Origin: Defluviitaleaceae bacterium
GTDB lineage: Bacteria; Bacillota; Clostridia; Lachnospirales; WQUN01
NCBI GenBank assembly: GCA_009786535.1
Contig: WQRX01000008.1
Coordinates: 1-37,022 of the forward strand
Direction of reading: 5' to 3'
Length of the DNA: 37,022 bases
Positions within the stretch are counted from its first letter, which is position 1, and every line of letters begins with the position of its first letter. The translations under genes and the position numbers were made by a program. The notes beneath the pieces are model-generated. The model made no database searches. It was not told the DNA's origin and was given only the letters and a program-made list of their open reading frames with translations. Of this stretch, positions 15,665-24,488 are shown in pieces.

Positions 15665-16370
15665 CACACGCGCACTGGTACTGCGCGAATACGAAGCGGG
15701 AGAGTCTGATAAACGCTTGCTCTTATTATGTAAAGGCGTTGGCAGGCTCTTTGTTTATGCACGAGGCGCGCGTAAGCCCAAGAGCAAATTTATTGCGGCG
15801 GCGCAATTGTTTACATACGGCGATTTTGTGCTGGCACAGGGGCGGGGCTTCCATTCGCTGGCACAGGCTTCGGTAATAGAAAATTTCTACGATATTCGCA
15901 CGGATTATGACGCCCTTTGCTGCGCCCACGTAATCACCGAAATTTGCGAAAAAACCGTGCTGGAAAATGAAAACTGCGACGAACTGCTTCAACTCGCGCT
16001 AAAAACGCTGGGTTATTTACATAAAAAAGAACCGCCGCTTCCGCCATTGCAAACATTGGCGGTGTTTATGCTACGGTTTTTCCTATGGTACGGGGTCGCA
16101 CCTTCCTTAGAAGGGAACGTGCCCGAAAAAGGGAAAATACTGCTAAGCGCCGAGGGCTTGGTGCAAGCGGAAGACAACCCACAAGGGGAAGCAATGGCAA
16201 TTTCCTCATCCACTCTAACGGCATTGCGGTACATATTAACCAGCGACCTTTCTCGGGCATTCTTGTTTTCCGTAAACGATGCCGTAGTGCGCGAATTAAA
16301 AAATGCCGCACATATGTTATGGCGGCACCATTTTGAATGGGAGTTGCGAAGCGCAAGCTTTGTTTTATGA
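15651..16370 (+). CDS. recO: DNA repair protein RecO
   Basis: A 239-residue RecO, the mediator that loads RecA with RecR on SSB-coated DNA. Seen: an N-terminal OB-fold (TRALVLREYEAGESDKRLLLLCKGVGR, split by usual RecO features: GARKPKSKF, LFTYGDFVLAQGRG) and a helical C-terminal part (FMLRFFLWYGVAP). The ATG at 15651 is preferred over the TTG at 15645 because homology starts MKTFNTRALVL. Oddity: the zinc-binding Cys4 cluster normally following the GxxP segment in Gram-positive RecO is absent; that region has no cysteine. It is the last gene of the block and converges on feoB. Confidence 0.88.
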   Translation: MKTFNTRALVLREYEAGESDKRLLLLCKGVGRLFVYARGARKPKSKFIAAAQLFTYGDFVLAQGRGFHSLAQASVIENFYDIRTDYDALCCAHVITEICEKTVLENENCDELLQLALKTLGYLHKKEPPLPPLQTLAVFMLRFFLWYGVAPSLEGNVPEKGKILLSAEGLVQAEDNPQGEAMAISSSTLTALRYILTSDLSRAFLFSVNDAVVRELKNAAHMLWRHHFEWELRSASFVL

Positions 16371-16443
16371 TTGTATTCAACAAAAAGATATTTTACCATT
16401 GCGTCCAGCGGCATGGGAATAAAGCGCTCGCGCACGAATAGCC

Positions 16444-16515
16444 TTAAATAAGCGCCGCCTTGACCATGCCGTCCGTTGTTGTAAGCAAATCGTTAATTAA
16501 TATATTGTCGCTCAT
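16444..16515 (-). pseudogene. short ORF coupled to feoB stop, possible gene remnant
   Basis: The feoB TGA overlaps an ATG (16515) that opens a 23-codon frame ending at 16444. A second frame continues on the same strand with protein-like text (AYLRLFVRERFIPMPLDAMV) into the end of recO. This could be a decayed or frameshifted small gene downstream of feoB, or chance. The rest of 16371-16511 holds nothing else recognisable. Confidence 0.25.
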
Positions 16516-18377
16516 CCAACAATCAACTGCCCAAGCTGGTTTACCAGCCCGCCAACAAAAATGGCGGAGAAAACCGTGCCGATAAATATCGCCAGCGCAA
16601 AGCGGATTTTAAATTCCTTTGCAAGAATACCAAAAACCGAAAGGCAGGGCAGGTATAAAAGCGACACCACCCCCGCAACAAAGGCTTGCAGGTGCGTAAG
16701 ATTAAGCTGTAATAACGGCGCAACGGACATTTCGCGCCGTACAATGCCTAAAACGAGGGAAACTACCGCTTCCTCGGGCATACCCAGCCAACCGCTAACA
16801 ATTTGTTGAATTTGCGCTTGGGTTGCCAACATATTTAATACGCCTGTACCTGCGAGAACAGCGGCTAAAAAAACGGCGGCAAGCATGGGTACTTCCGCGT
16901 CGTGCAGGAAATGCTTCATACGAATGGTAAGCTTACGCAGGTACGTTTTTGCGTTAGGTAGCAGCAGGTTAGGCACTTCTATAATAAGCGGGTCAACCGT
17001 GCCTTTAATAATTTTCCCCGCAATAAAAGCGACTGTGATGAATAGGAACAATGCGAAGGCAAACATGGTTAGGGGCATCCACCATGCAAACGCGCCAAAA
17101 AGTGCCGCCAGCGCCCCAATTTGTGAAATACAAGGCACGGCAAAGCAAATAACCGCGGCTATCATTTTCTTTTCCTTTTGTGTGGTGGCGGTGCGGCTAC
17201 CCAAAATAGCGGGTACGGCACAGCCCAACGCAAGGATTACGTGGATTAGACTGCCGCCCTGTACACCCAGCTTTCGCATAATGTTATCGAAGAGTACGCT
17301 AATGCGCGGAAGGTATCCTGCGTCTTCCAAGAAAGTAATTGCGATGTAAAACGCAAATACATAGGGCAAAATAAGGGCGATTATCCACTGGAAGCTAATC
17401 ACAAAAATGCCGTATTCACCGATTAACACGTTTAACAAAACGCCGGCAAGCCCGCTTGCAACGGCAGCGTATGCGTCATACCCTGCCGATTGGAACGCGC
17501 CGTTTAACAAAACGCGATACCCTGTTTGGAAGCCCCCGTCATAGAATAAATACCGATACGCAAGGGTTGCGCCTTCGCCCATAAGTAAAATAAATAGCCA
17601 TTCAAAAAAGGTGCGAAACAGCGGGATAATTACCCCGTCTGTTAGCATAATTAACGGCATACGAAGCAACCGCCCGCCAAAAACCACCACACCCACCAGC
17701 AGCGCAAGCACGGCAAATGCAATAGGCACACCCGGGAAGGGCGCAACCATATACGTGCCCAGCTTATCTAAAAAGCCGAGGCGTTCGCTATCCTTGCGGG
17801 TTACGCGCCGGGCTATCTCGTTGGCGGACTGCCACTTGTCGGTGCATAAACCGCAGTGGGCTTCATTTTCGCAGTGGGTGGGATTTTTTAGCGCTTCGGT
17901 TAATTTTTCGCGCAGCGTTTCGAAGCCTTCGTTTTTAACGGCGATGGTTTCGACCACGGGTGCGCCAAGTTCCTGCTCCAATAACTTTACATTAATGGAA
18001 ATGCCCTTGCGTTTTGCCACGTCGGAAAGATTTACCGCATATACCATAGGGATTTTGTATTGCCTAAGCTCCATAGCAAGCTGTAAATTACGCGCAAGGT
18101 TGGAAGCATCTAATACGCAAACGACCGCTGCCGCGCCTTCACCCATTAACCGCGTGGCTACGGCTTCCGCTTCCGAGGAAGGCGTAAGCGAATATGTACC
18201 GGGTACGTCTATTAATACATACCCTGTTTCACCCAGCGTTAGCTGCCCTTCCATGAACGTGACCGTTGTGCCGGCAAAATTAGAGCTAACGGTGTGTATG
18301 CCCGTCAACTCCGTGAAAAAAATGCTTTTACCCACATTGGGGTTGCCCATAAGTAGGATTTTATTATTTACTTCCAA
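16512..18377 (-). CDS. feoB: ferrous iron transport protein FeoB
   Basis: A 621-residue FeoB: cytoplasmic G domain plus polytopic membrane transporter for Fe2+. Seen: G1 GNPNVGKS (11-18), G3 DVPGTY (57-62), G4-like NLSD, then two Gate-type halves with GCAVPAILGSRT and CFAVPCISQIGAL, carrying the conserved pore-region cysteines. It starts at TTG 18377, with GGAG 11 bases upstream, and overlaps the preceding oxidoreductase gene by 10 bases. No FeoA is encoded in the window and the protein is somewhat short for the family, but the core is complete. It is the last gene of the eight-gene operon, which is unusual company for an iron transporter. A different divalent metal cannot be excluded. Confidence 0.9.
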   Translation of the reverse strand: MEVNNKILLMGNPNVGKSIFFTELTGIHTVSSNFAGTTVTFMEGQLTLGETGYVLIDVPGTYSLTPSSEAEAVATRLMGEGAAAVVCVLDASNLARNLQLAMELRQYKIPMVYAVNLSDVAKRKGISINVKLLEQELGAPVVETIAVKNEGFETLREKLTEALKNPTHCENEAHCGLCTDKWQSANEIARRVTRKDSERLGFLDKLGTYMVAPFPGVPIAFAVLALLVGVVVFGGRLLRMPLIMLTDGVIIPLFRTFFEWLFILLMGEGATLAYRYLFYDGGFQTGYRVLLNGAFQSAGYDAYAAVASGLAGVLLNVLIGEYGIFVISFQWIIALILPYVFAFYIAITFLEDAGYLPRISVLFDNIMRKLGVQGGSLIHVILALGCAVPAILGSRTATTQKEKKMIAAVICFAVPCISQIGALAALFGAFAWWMPLTMFAFALFLFITVAFIAGKIIKGTVDPLIIEVPNLLLPNAKTYLRKLTIRMKHFLHDAEVPMLAAVFLAAVLAGTGVLNMLATQAQIQQIVSGWLGMPEEAVVSLVLGIVRREMSVAPLLQLNLTHLQAFVAGVVSLLYLPCLSVFGILAKEFKIRFALAIFIGTVFSAIFVGGLVNQLGQLIVG

Positions 18378-19471
18378 CGTTTTTTCAACTCCGTGAGAAA
18401 TAACACTTCATCTAATGATTGTAGCTCAATAGTTTGGCGCGTCCAACCGGAAAGGTACATTGCGTTGGAAATGGTTAGACCGTTAATGCCTTCCTCGCCG
18501 CGGGCGATAAGTGCTTCCTCGCCGTTAATGGTATTTACAAAATTGCGCAAAATACCCGCGTGTTGCGTGTTTTCGCCTTCGCATTTAATTTCTGTACATT
18601 CCATAGCGGGGGAGGCAAACATTTCTTTGTTGACGCGGTTAAATTCGCGTTCGCCTATGTCCAGCTTGCAATGCATCAGCTTGTCGTGTTCGCACACCAG
18701 CTTGCCCTTGTCGCCCAACACCTCGAAGCGGTTATTGCCCGGGCAATCTGCCGTGGAAGTAACAAAAATGCCCGTTGCGCCGTTTGCGTATTCCGCATAG
18801 GCGGTTACATCGTCCTCTACTTCAATATTGTGCCACTTACCCTCGTGGGTGAATGCCGTAATACGCGCAGGCATACCGCATATCCATTGCCATAAATCCA
18901 AGTTGTGCGGGCATTGGTTAATGAGCACGCCGCCGCCTTCGCCCTTCCATGTTGCCCGCCAGCCGCCGCTGTCATAATAAGCTTGGGAGCGGTACCAGTC
19001 GGTGATTAGCCAGCTTGTGCGTTTAATTTCGCCCAGTTCGCCGCCTTGTACCATTTCGCGCATTTTGCGGAACATGGGGTTGGTGCGCTGGTTATACATA
19101 ATGCCGTACACCAAGTCCTTACGGGAGCGCTTGGCGTAAGCCTCGTCCATTTCGCGTACTTGTTGGGTGTACACGCCCGCGGGTTTTTCGTTCATTACAT
19201 GCAAGCCCGCCGCAAAAGCCTCCATTGCGATGTGCGGGTGGTCATAATGCGGGGTAACGATAAGCACGGCGTCAACTTTGCCGCTTTGTATCATTTCCTT
19301 GGATGAATTATACGCAGCCACATTAGGATACACAGCGCGAAAGGCGTCCAGCTTTGCGGGGTCGGTATCGCACACGGCGACAACTTCCGCATTGGGAACG
19401 CTCCCATCGAGGATAAGCTTCGCATGCTCTGCCCCGCGAACGCCAACGCCCGCGATGCCAAAGCGCACCAT
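18368..19471 (-). CDS. Gfo/Idh/MocA family NAD(P)-dependent oxidoreductase
   Basis: A 367-residue cytoplasmic sugar or inositol-type dehydrogenase. Seen: N-terminal Rossmann dinucleotide motif GIAGVGVRG, the NEKP motif (VMNEKPAG) with the conserved lysine, and the C-terminal alpha/beta domain with GGGVLINQCPHNLD, containing the catalytic-region histidine. Its start overlaps the isomerase stop by one base (TAATG), so the pair is translationally linked. The two enzymes are often found together in catabolism or interconversion of sugars and cyclitols (IolG/IolE-like). The exact substrate is not evident. Confidence 0.9.
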   Translation of the reverse strand: MVRFGIAGVGVRGAEHAKLILDGSVPNAEVVAVCDTDPAKLDAFRAVYPNVAAYNSSKEMIQSGKVDAVLIVTPHYDHPHIAMEAFAAGLHVMNEKPAGVYTQQVREMDEAYAKRSRKDLVYGIMYNQRTNPMFRKMREMVQGGELGEIKRTSWLITDWYRSQAYYDSGGWRATWKGEGGGVLINQCPHNLDLWQWICGMPARITAFTHEGKWHNIEVEDDVTAYAEYANGATGIFVTSTADCPGNNRFEVLGDKGKLVCEHDKLMHCKLDIGEREFNRVNKEMFASPAMECTEIKCEGENTQHAGILRNFVNTINGEEALIARGEEGINGLTISNAMYLSGWTRQTIELQSLDEVLFLTELKKRWK

Positions 19472-20220
19472 TAAATAACACCCCGTAAGTGGTCATAGCT
19501 GATTTTCAACGATTCAAAGGGGTCGCGCCCGTAACAGTCGTCTTGCTCTACCATGCCGTATTCTACGCCGCCTTCAATAGTAGAAGCAAAGATAGTAGAC
19601 CAGTTTAAGTTGCCTTCCATTACCTCACACATGCGTTGCCGGTCTTCAACTATCGCCATGTCTTTTAAGTGGATAACGGGAATGCGCCCTTTTAGCTTGC
19701 GTATCCATGCAGCGGGTGCGCCACCCGCGTACTGCACCCAGTAGGTGTCAAGCGTAAAGCCCATTTGCGGCGCTCCATCCATTAGATATTCAATCATGCG
19801 TTTGTTATTGTATTTTTCAAATTCGAAGGCATGGTTATGATACATAAACTTCATATCGGCGGCGGTAATTTCGTTTATTGCGGGGGTAAAATCCTCAATA
19901 AAATGATGTACCCCATCGGCAGAACGTTCATATTCTGCGGGCATGGAACCGATACCGATGTATTTCGCGCCCATGATGTGATGCTCGTCAATCACGTTAA
20001 GAATGTCGTCGCGAACGCGGTCGGGCGCAGTATGGGTAAGTACAATGTCTATCCCGTTTGTATTGCATATATCTGCCACTTCGTTTGCGGGAAGGTTCCC
20101 AATACCCGAAATTTGTACATGTCTATACCCGATGTCTGCCACCTTTTTAATGGTTTCGGCAAAATCCTTTGCGGTTTGGGTAAACTGCCTTACCGTGTAG
20201 AGCTGTGCGCCAATTTTCAT
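19471..20220 (-). CDS. sugar phosphate isomerase/epimerase (AP endonuclease 2-like TIM barrel)
   Basis: A 249-residue xylose isomerase-like TIM barrel. Seen: [11 protein letters not shown] at the N-terminus, [19 protein letters not shown] with metal-site residues, [14 protein letters not shown] and IPVIHLKDM, the usual strand ends carrying His/Asp/Glu ligands. It overlaps yebC by 4 bases (ATGA) and the oxidoreductase by one base. Probably works with the oxidoreductase on a sugar or cyclitol; substrate unknown. Confidence 0.9.
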   Translation of the reverse strand: MKIGAQLYTVRQFTQTAKDFAETIKKVADIGYRHVQISGIGNLPANEVADICNTNGIDIVLTHTAPDRVRDDILNVIDEHHIMGAKYIGIGSMPAEYERSADGVHHFIEDFTPAINEITAADMKFMYHNHAFEFEKYNNKRMIEYLMDGAPQMGFTLDTYWVQYAGGAPAAWIRKLKGRIPVIHLKDMAIVEDRQRMCEVMEGNLNWSTIFASTIEGGVEYGMVEQDDCYGRDPFESLKISYDHLRGVI

Positions 20221-20960
20221 TGTACTCCCTCGCTTTCATAGTTATGGTAGACGTTTTGCACGTCGTCGTCATCGTCCAGCAAATCCAGCATTTTATTCAT
20301 TTGTTTAAGTTGCTCGGGCTCGGTTAGGGTTACATAGGTTTGTGGTTTTTTTGTGACTTCTGCGCTCATGGGAGCGATACCCGCTGTGGTTAGCGCTTCA
20401 CAAACCGCGCCAAAATCATCGGGGGTTGTAATAATTTCGAAGCCCTCATCTTGTGGGATAAAATCTTGTGCACCTGCGTCGGCAGTGAGCATCATTAATT
20501 CGTCCTCGCCGATACCGCCGGGAAGGGTTTCGCGCTCAATAAGAATTTGTCCAATCTCGTCAAACATAAACGAAACACAGCCCTGCGCGCCAAGGCTTCC
20601 CCCACCCTTGGTGAAGGCATGACGCACGCTACCCGCCGCACGGTTGCGGTTGTCGGTTAGCACCTCTACGATAACGGCAACCCCGCCGGGACCGTATCCC
20701 TCATACACGGCAGATTCGTAATTAACCGCGTTTAAGTCGCCCGCCGCTTTTTTTATCGCACGGTCGATGGTATCGTTTGGCATATTTTCGGCTTTTGCTT
20801 TCGCGATAACATCCTTTAATCGGCTATTGCCTGCGTCTGCCCCGCCATGCTTTACCGCCATGGCTATTTCACGCCCTAAACGAGTAAAGATACGCCCCCG
20901 CGCCGCGTCGTTTTTGCCCTTGCGGTGCTTGATATTCGCAAATTTTGAATGCCCTGCCAT
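20217..20960 (-). CDS. yebC: YebC/PmpR family protein
   Basis: A 247-residue YebC. Seen: the family signature [19 protein letters not shown] at the start, [20 protein letters not shown], the [14 protein letters not shown] block and an acidic C-terminus. Family knowledge: long annotated as transcriptional regulators; recent work on homologues links some of them to translation of difficult proline stretches. Several proteins in this window have long proline runs, which makes that role worth noting, as inference only. It begins 2 bases after scfB ends. Confidence 0.94.
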   Translation of the reverse strand: MAGHSKFANIKHRKGKNDAARGRIFTRLGREIAMAVKHGGADAGNSRLKDVIAKAKAENMPNDTIDRAIKKAAGDLNAVNYESAVYEGYGPGGVAVIVEVLTDNRNRAAGSVRHAFTKGGGSLGAQGCVSFMFDEIGQILIERETLPGGIGEDELMMLTADAGAQDFIPQDEGFEIITTPDDFGAVCEALTTAGIAPMSAEVTKKPQTYVTLTEPEQLKQMNKMLDLLDDDDDVQNVYHNYESEGVQ

Positions 20961-20961
20961 T

Positions 20962-22272
20962 TTATTCCAGCTCCTTTGCCGCCATGTATAATGCGCATTC
21001 GATGCGTTTGCGCATCAACTCGCAGCTAATTTTGTCGGGCTGCATAATGCTTCCGTTGGCGTAAAACGCCGTAGCCATACACCCGCCGCTGCAATAATAT
21101 TTTGCCCAGCACGCGCTGCATTCGGGCTTGGTAAGCACATGACATTGGGAAAATTCATGCACCCGTGCTTGCGCCGTTTCGTGCATTCCCGTCTGCAAAT
21201 CACCAAGGCAAAAATTCATATCTCCCACAAATTGGTGACAGGGGAAAAGCCGCCCCGCAGGCGTAACGGCTAAGTATTCCGCCCCTGCACCGCAGCCCGT
21301 AACCCGCTTGGCAATGCACGGTCCGCCCTCCATGTCAATTTCAAAATGGAAAAAATGTATACCCCTGCCTTCGCGTTTACGTGCTAACAGCGCGTCCGCT
21401 AATTTTTCATATTCCGCAAAGAGTGCGGGCAAATCCGCTTCTCGCAGGGCGTAGTCCGTTTCCGGCGGGGCTACTACAGGCTCTACAGAAATATTTTTAA
21501 AACCCGCGTCTGCAAGGTGTATTACATCGGCGGCAAAATCGAGATTAAACCGCGTAAACGTACCGCGCACATAGTGGCTTGCCGTGCCCCGCGCGTCACT
21601 CATCGCCTTGATTTTCGGCAACAAAAAGTCATGAGTGCCCGCGCCGCGCATGCGGTCGTTGACCTGCCGCCGCCCGTCCAGGCTTAGTACAATATTGTCA
21701 AAGGTTTCGTTTATGTAGGGGATATTTTCATCGTTAAGCAACGCACCGTTGGTGGTAAGCGTAAAGCGGAAGCGCTTGCCCGCCCCTTTTTCACGCGCGC
21801 GCCCGTATTCCACCAGCGCTTTTACCGTATCGAAATTAAGCATCGGCTCACCGCCAAAAAAGTCCACCTCCAAGTTTTTGCGATTGCCTGAGTTTTCGAT
21901 AATAAAATCCAGCGCTTTTTTGCCAACTTCTAACGGCATTAATCCGCAGTCGTTTTCCCCGTAATTCCCCTGCCCCGCAAAACAATACACACAGGATAAA
22001 TTGCATTCGTGCGCCATATGCAGGCACAGCGCCTTTACCACGGGGGTGCGGTTTTGCATGTGCGTGTGTACTTGCGCATCGGCGGGCGGGGCAAATAATT
22101 GCCCCCGTGCTTCCAAGGCGCGCAGTTCATCTAACGCGGGGGATGCAGGGGGCGTTTCGCCGTTAATTAATTGCGCAAGCACGCAAAAAGCCGCTTCATC
22201 TAACACGTGAAGCGCGCCACTTTCCACATCCAACGCAAGGCGCAAATCGCCCATGCGAAACATGTGAACCAT
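20962..22272 (-). CDS. scfB: SCIFF radical SAM maturase
   Basis: A 436-residue radical SAM enzyme forming thioether cross-links in the SCIFF peptide. Seen: an N-terminal peptide-binding (RRE-like) region beginning [16 protein letters not shown], the CxxxCxxC cluster C90/C94/C97 (CNLSCVYC), FFGGEPMLN, and a SPASM region binding extra clusters: C in [42 protein letters not shown]. All expected cysteines are present. The start lies 6 bases after the scfA stop. Known: SCIFF and its maturase are near-universal in Clostridia, though the biological role is unresolved. Confidence 0.95.
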   Translation of the reverse strand: MVHMFRMGDLRLALDVESGALHVLDEAAFCVLAQLINGETPPASPALDELRALEARGQLFAPPADAQVHTHMQNRTPVVKALCLHMAHECNLSCVYCFAGQGNYGENDCGLMPLEVGKKALDFIIENSGNRKNLEVDFFGGEPMLNFDTVKALVEYGRAREKGAGKRFRFTLTTNGALLNDENIPYINETFDNIVLSLDGRRQVNDRMRGAGTHDFLLPKIKAMSDARGTASHYVRGTFTRFNLDFAADVIHLADAGFKNISVEPVVAPPETDYALREADLPALFAEYEKLADALLARKREGRGIHFFHFEIDMEGGPCIAKRVTGCGAGAEYLAVTPAGRLFPCHQFVGDMNFCLGDLQTGMHETAQARVHEFSQCHVLTKPECSACWAKYYCSGGCMATAFYANGSIMQPDKISCELMRKRIECALYMAAKELE

Positions 22273-22278
22273 AGAGAA

Positions 22279-22422
22279 TTACGCTTCTTGTTCGCAGATT
22301 TGGTTAGCTACGGTGCAAGAGGTTTTGCAAGCCGACTGGCAGGATGTTTGGCATTCGCCGCAACCGATATGCTTTTCTTCGTTTTGCGCTTTGCCTTCAA
22401 AGACGGTTTTTACATGCTTCAT
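22279..22422 (-). CDS. scfA: SCIFF precursor peptide (six cysteines in forty-five residues)
   Basis: A 47-residue ORF, ATG at 22422, with AAGGAA 8 bases upstream. The peptide starts MKHVKTVFEGK and has the diagnostic core CGECQTSCQSACKTSCTV, then ANQICEQEA, giving six cysteines. This core is the family signature, and the maturase gene follows immediately, so recognition is secure. The ribosome site overlaps the small palindrome GGAATGATTCC, which could modulate initiation. Substrate of the adjacent radical SAM enzyme: thioether bridges form between cysteines and threonine-type residues. Confidence 0.96.
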   Translation of the reverse strand: MKHVKTVFEGKAQNEEKHIGCGECQTSCQSACKTSCTVANQICEQEA

Positions 22423-22440
22423 GGGAATCATTCCTTTTCG

Positions 22441-23346
22441 TTATTGTAATTTGTCAATTAACTCTTTTAACACGTTGTCGCAGTCCTCATAAGGCACTTG
22501 GCACGTGCCGACCTGTTTATGCCCGCCGCCGCCGTATTCCAGCAGCAGCTCGCCTACATTTACTGTAGCCGTGCGGTTAAGAATGCTATACCCCACGGCA
22601 ACGGCGCAGTTAATGCGGTTGCGCCCGTCTACCACCCAAATGGAGATATTTTGCGCAGGGAACATGCTGTAAACAATAAAGCGGTTGCCTACGTTAATCG
22701 TTTCCACCCCGCGCAGGTCGGTTAAAATAACGTTGCCGTGTACCTGGGTGTGCGCGTTTAACATGCGCTTAAACGCTTCGGATTGCTCTAAGTAAAAATC
22801 GGTGCGTTCTTTTACGTCGGGGTTTGCCATAATTTCGTCAATGGAAAGGTTACGGCAGTACTCGATTAATGCTTCCATCAATTGATAGTTGCTGATACGA
22901 AAATCGCGGAAGCGCCCCAGCCCTGTGCGCGGGTCCATGATAAAACCGAGCAATATCCAGCCCGTGGGGTTTTGCAATTCCTGCGCGGTAAGCTTGCCCG
23001 CGTCTACGCGGTCAACCACTTCCAGCATATCGTCGAAACGGGAAAGGTCATGCCTGTCCTTAAAATAGTCATACACAACACGGGCGGCGCTGTCCACATC
23101 ACGCAGTGAGCCGACAAAGCCTTCGGGGCGGCCGCTGCGCTTCCATTCACTTGTATGGTGGTCAAACCACATGCCGCACCCCTTTACGTAGGGTACGTTT
23201 GCCAATATATCGTTAGGCGTAACTTTTACTAAGCCGTCCTGTAAGTCTTTTGGGTGGACGAAAGTCCACGTATCCAGCAGACCAATTTCTTTTAATAATA
23301 CGGCACATGCCAGCCCGTCAAAATCAGACCTTGTGAGTAGATTCAT
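22441..23346 (-). CDS. DHH family phosphoesterase
   Basis: A 301-residue DHH/DHHA1 phosphoesterase. Seen: TRSDFDGLACAV (metal-binding D-x-D), MWFDHHTSE (the DHH motif), DVDSAARVVYDYF, and the C-terminal DHHA1 motif YGGGGHKQVG. Family members cleave phosphodiester or pyrophosphate bonds (nano-RNA, c-di-AMP products, polyphosphate, exopolyphosphatase-like). The exact substrate is not clear. The ATG at 23346 is chosen because AGGAG lies 7 bases upstream; the ATG at 23361 has nothing comparable. It lies 18 bases before scfA and is transcribed with it. Confidence 0.88.
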   Translation of the reverse strand: MNLLTRSDFDGLACAVLLKEIGLLDTWTFVHPKDLQDGLVKVTPNDILANVPYVKGCGMWFDHHTSEWKRSGRPEGFVGSLRDVDSAARVVYDYFKDRHDLSRFDDMLEVVDRVDAGKLTAQELQNPTGWILLGFIMDPRTGLGRFRDFRISNYQLMEALIEYCRNLSIDEIMANPDVKERTDFYLEQSEAFKRMLNAHTQVHGNVILTDLRGVETINVGNRFIVYSMFPAQNISIWVVDGRNRINCAVAVGYSILNRTATVNVGELLLEYGGGGHKQVGTCQVPYEDCDNVLKELIDKLQ

Positions 23347-23360
23347 ACCTGTGCTCCTCA

Positions 23361-24182
23361 TTACTTATTTTGCCCCGCCCGATACATGCCGTATTTTGCA
23401 AGCTCGTTCCCCGGGTTTGTTTGATTTGATTTAGTGAAAGCGGCGAGCGCTTCGCGGTAATTGCCTTGGTTAAAGAAGCGCACGCCTTTATTATATAGTA
23501 TTTTACCCGCCATTACCTTATCGCGCAACTGTGCCATTAAATGCCCCGCGCCAATTAAGCAAACGCCCGTGGCAAGCGCCACAAACCACATCCATTGTAA
23601 CGCAAAACCTACCAAAACTAAAACCAAGCCCGCAAGCCCCGTCCACAAATTCATTTTAATGGGTACGGTCGCCATTTTATCAGATACTTGCGCGGGTTTG
23701 CCCATTGCATCGCCGTATACGGTGTCTATCACGTTGGGCTGGCGGGTTTGCTGCATTTCATCATAGTTTTCGGGGCGCACCTTGGGTTTGGGCAATTGAA
23801 CATCGGCACGCATTACTTTATACTCCGAAATTTGTGCCTTGTACAGCTTAAAAAGTATATGAATTTTTGTTTTTAACGGCTGCCCCTTTGCGGAACATAC
23901 CTTGGTGGAGATATATAATAAATAATAGCGGTTTTCTTCATACGTATCCAGCGGGGAGATGCAAATACGGTTTTGGCTTGGCTGGTACGAAATATCCGTA
24001 CGCATGATATAGCCGTCGGTATCGGCAACCTGCATGGTCTGGTCGTTTACGGTGTATTCATCTAACGGGATATTAAAACGAATGTACCAATGAATTACAT
24101 CGCTATCCGCACTAATGTTCACCTTTACCTTATCTTTTAGGCCGGGAACGGAGGTGCTTATGCGCAGTTTCTGGTCCGACAT
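23361..24182 (-). CDS. membrane protein with N-terminal beta-sandwich and C-terminal TPR
   Basis: A 273-residue protein without a clear named family. Seen: residues 1-120 are beta-rich and Ig-like (MSDQKLRISTSVPGLKDKVK, then YLLYISTKVCSAKGQPL); residues about 180-225 hold two adjacent membrane segments (LWTGLAGLVLVLVGFALQW and WFVALATGVCLIGAGHLM); the tail is a single TPR-like unit (ILYNKGVRFFNQGNYREALA, then FTKSNQTNPGNELAKYGMY). The start at 24182 follows GGGGG 6 bases upstream; the longer frame would run through the promoter. First gene of the SCIFF-feoB operon. Function unknown; a scaffold role is only a guess. Confidence 0.75.
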   Translation of the reverse strand: MSDQKLRISTSVPGLKDKVKVNISADSDVIHWYIRFNIPLDEYTVNDQTMQVADTDGYIMRTDISYQPSQNRICISPLDTYEENRYYLLYISTKVCSAKGQPLKTKIHILFKLYKAQISEYKVMRADVQLPKPKVRPENYDEMQQTRQPNVIDTVYGDAMGKPAQVSDKMATVPIKMNLWTGLAGLVLVLVGFALQWMWFVALATGVCLIGAGHLMAQLRDKVMAGKILYNKGVRFFNQGNYREALAAFTKSNQTNPGNELAKYGMYRAGQNK

Positions 24183-24210
24183 ATGTACCCCCAAAATGTA
24201 TGTTAAACAC

Positions 24211-24239
24211 ATTCTACAATAATAAATGGAACTAGACAA
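24211..24239 (-). promoter_or_regulatory. sigma-A promoter of the TPR-DHH-SCIFF-yebC-feoB operon
   Basis: On the minus strand: -35 TTGTCT (24234-24239), 17-base spacer, -10 TAGAAT (24211-24216), about 29 bases before the chosen start. No other promoter of similar quality was seen between here and feoB, and gene gaps are 18 bases or less. Confidence 0.7.
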
Positions 24240-24296
24240 TATTTATGGAATAAAATTGCAATTTTTTACCCATACTTTACGCAAGGAGTGATTGGC

Positions 24297-24488
24297 ATGT
24301 TACACGATGACGTAATAAATGATATGATGAAATACGAAATAGCCCAAGAGTTAGGGTTAATGGACAAGGTACGCACCAACGGCTGGAAAGGGCTTACCGC
24401 AAAAGAAAGCGGTAAAATAGGCGGCTTAATGGCGATACGCCGTAAAAAAATGAAGGCAAAAGTGAGTGACAAGCATGGAAATGTATAA
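24297..24488 (+). CDS. alpha/beta-type small acid-soluble spore protein
   Basis: A 63-residue spore protein that coats and protects DNA in the forespore and is degraded on germination. Seen: MKYEIAQELGL and the signature NGWKGLTAKESGKIGGLMA, then a lysine/arginine-rich tail. Clostridial minor SASPs have this form (K-Y-E-I-A-x-E-L-G-L, then G-x-L-T-A-x-E-S-G-x-I-G-G). The ATG at 24297 has AAGGAG 8 bases upstream; the GTG at 24288 lies inside that site and is rejected. It ends 14 bases inside the next gene. Confidence 0.9.
   Translation: MLHDDVINDMMKYEIAQELGLMDKVRTNGWKGLTAKESGKIGGLMAIRRKKMKAKVSDKHGNV

Noticed and set aside
17611..18396. 261-codon plus-strand ORF opposite feoB
   Set aside because: Shadow of feoB; no ribosome site or recognisable motif.
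24248..24277. sigma-G-like promoter (GAATA, 18-base spacer, CATACTT) before the spore protein gene
   Set aside because: Good match to the forespore consensus, but transcription would start at about 24284, inside the AAGGAG ribosome site, leaving an unworkable leader.
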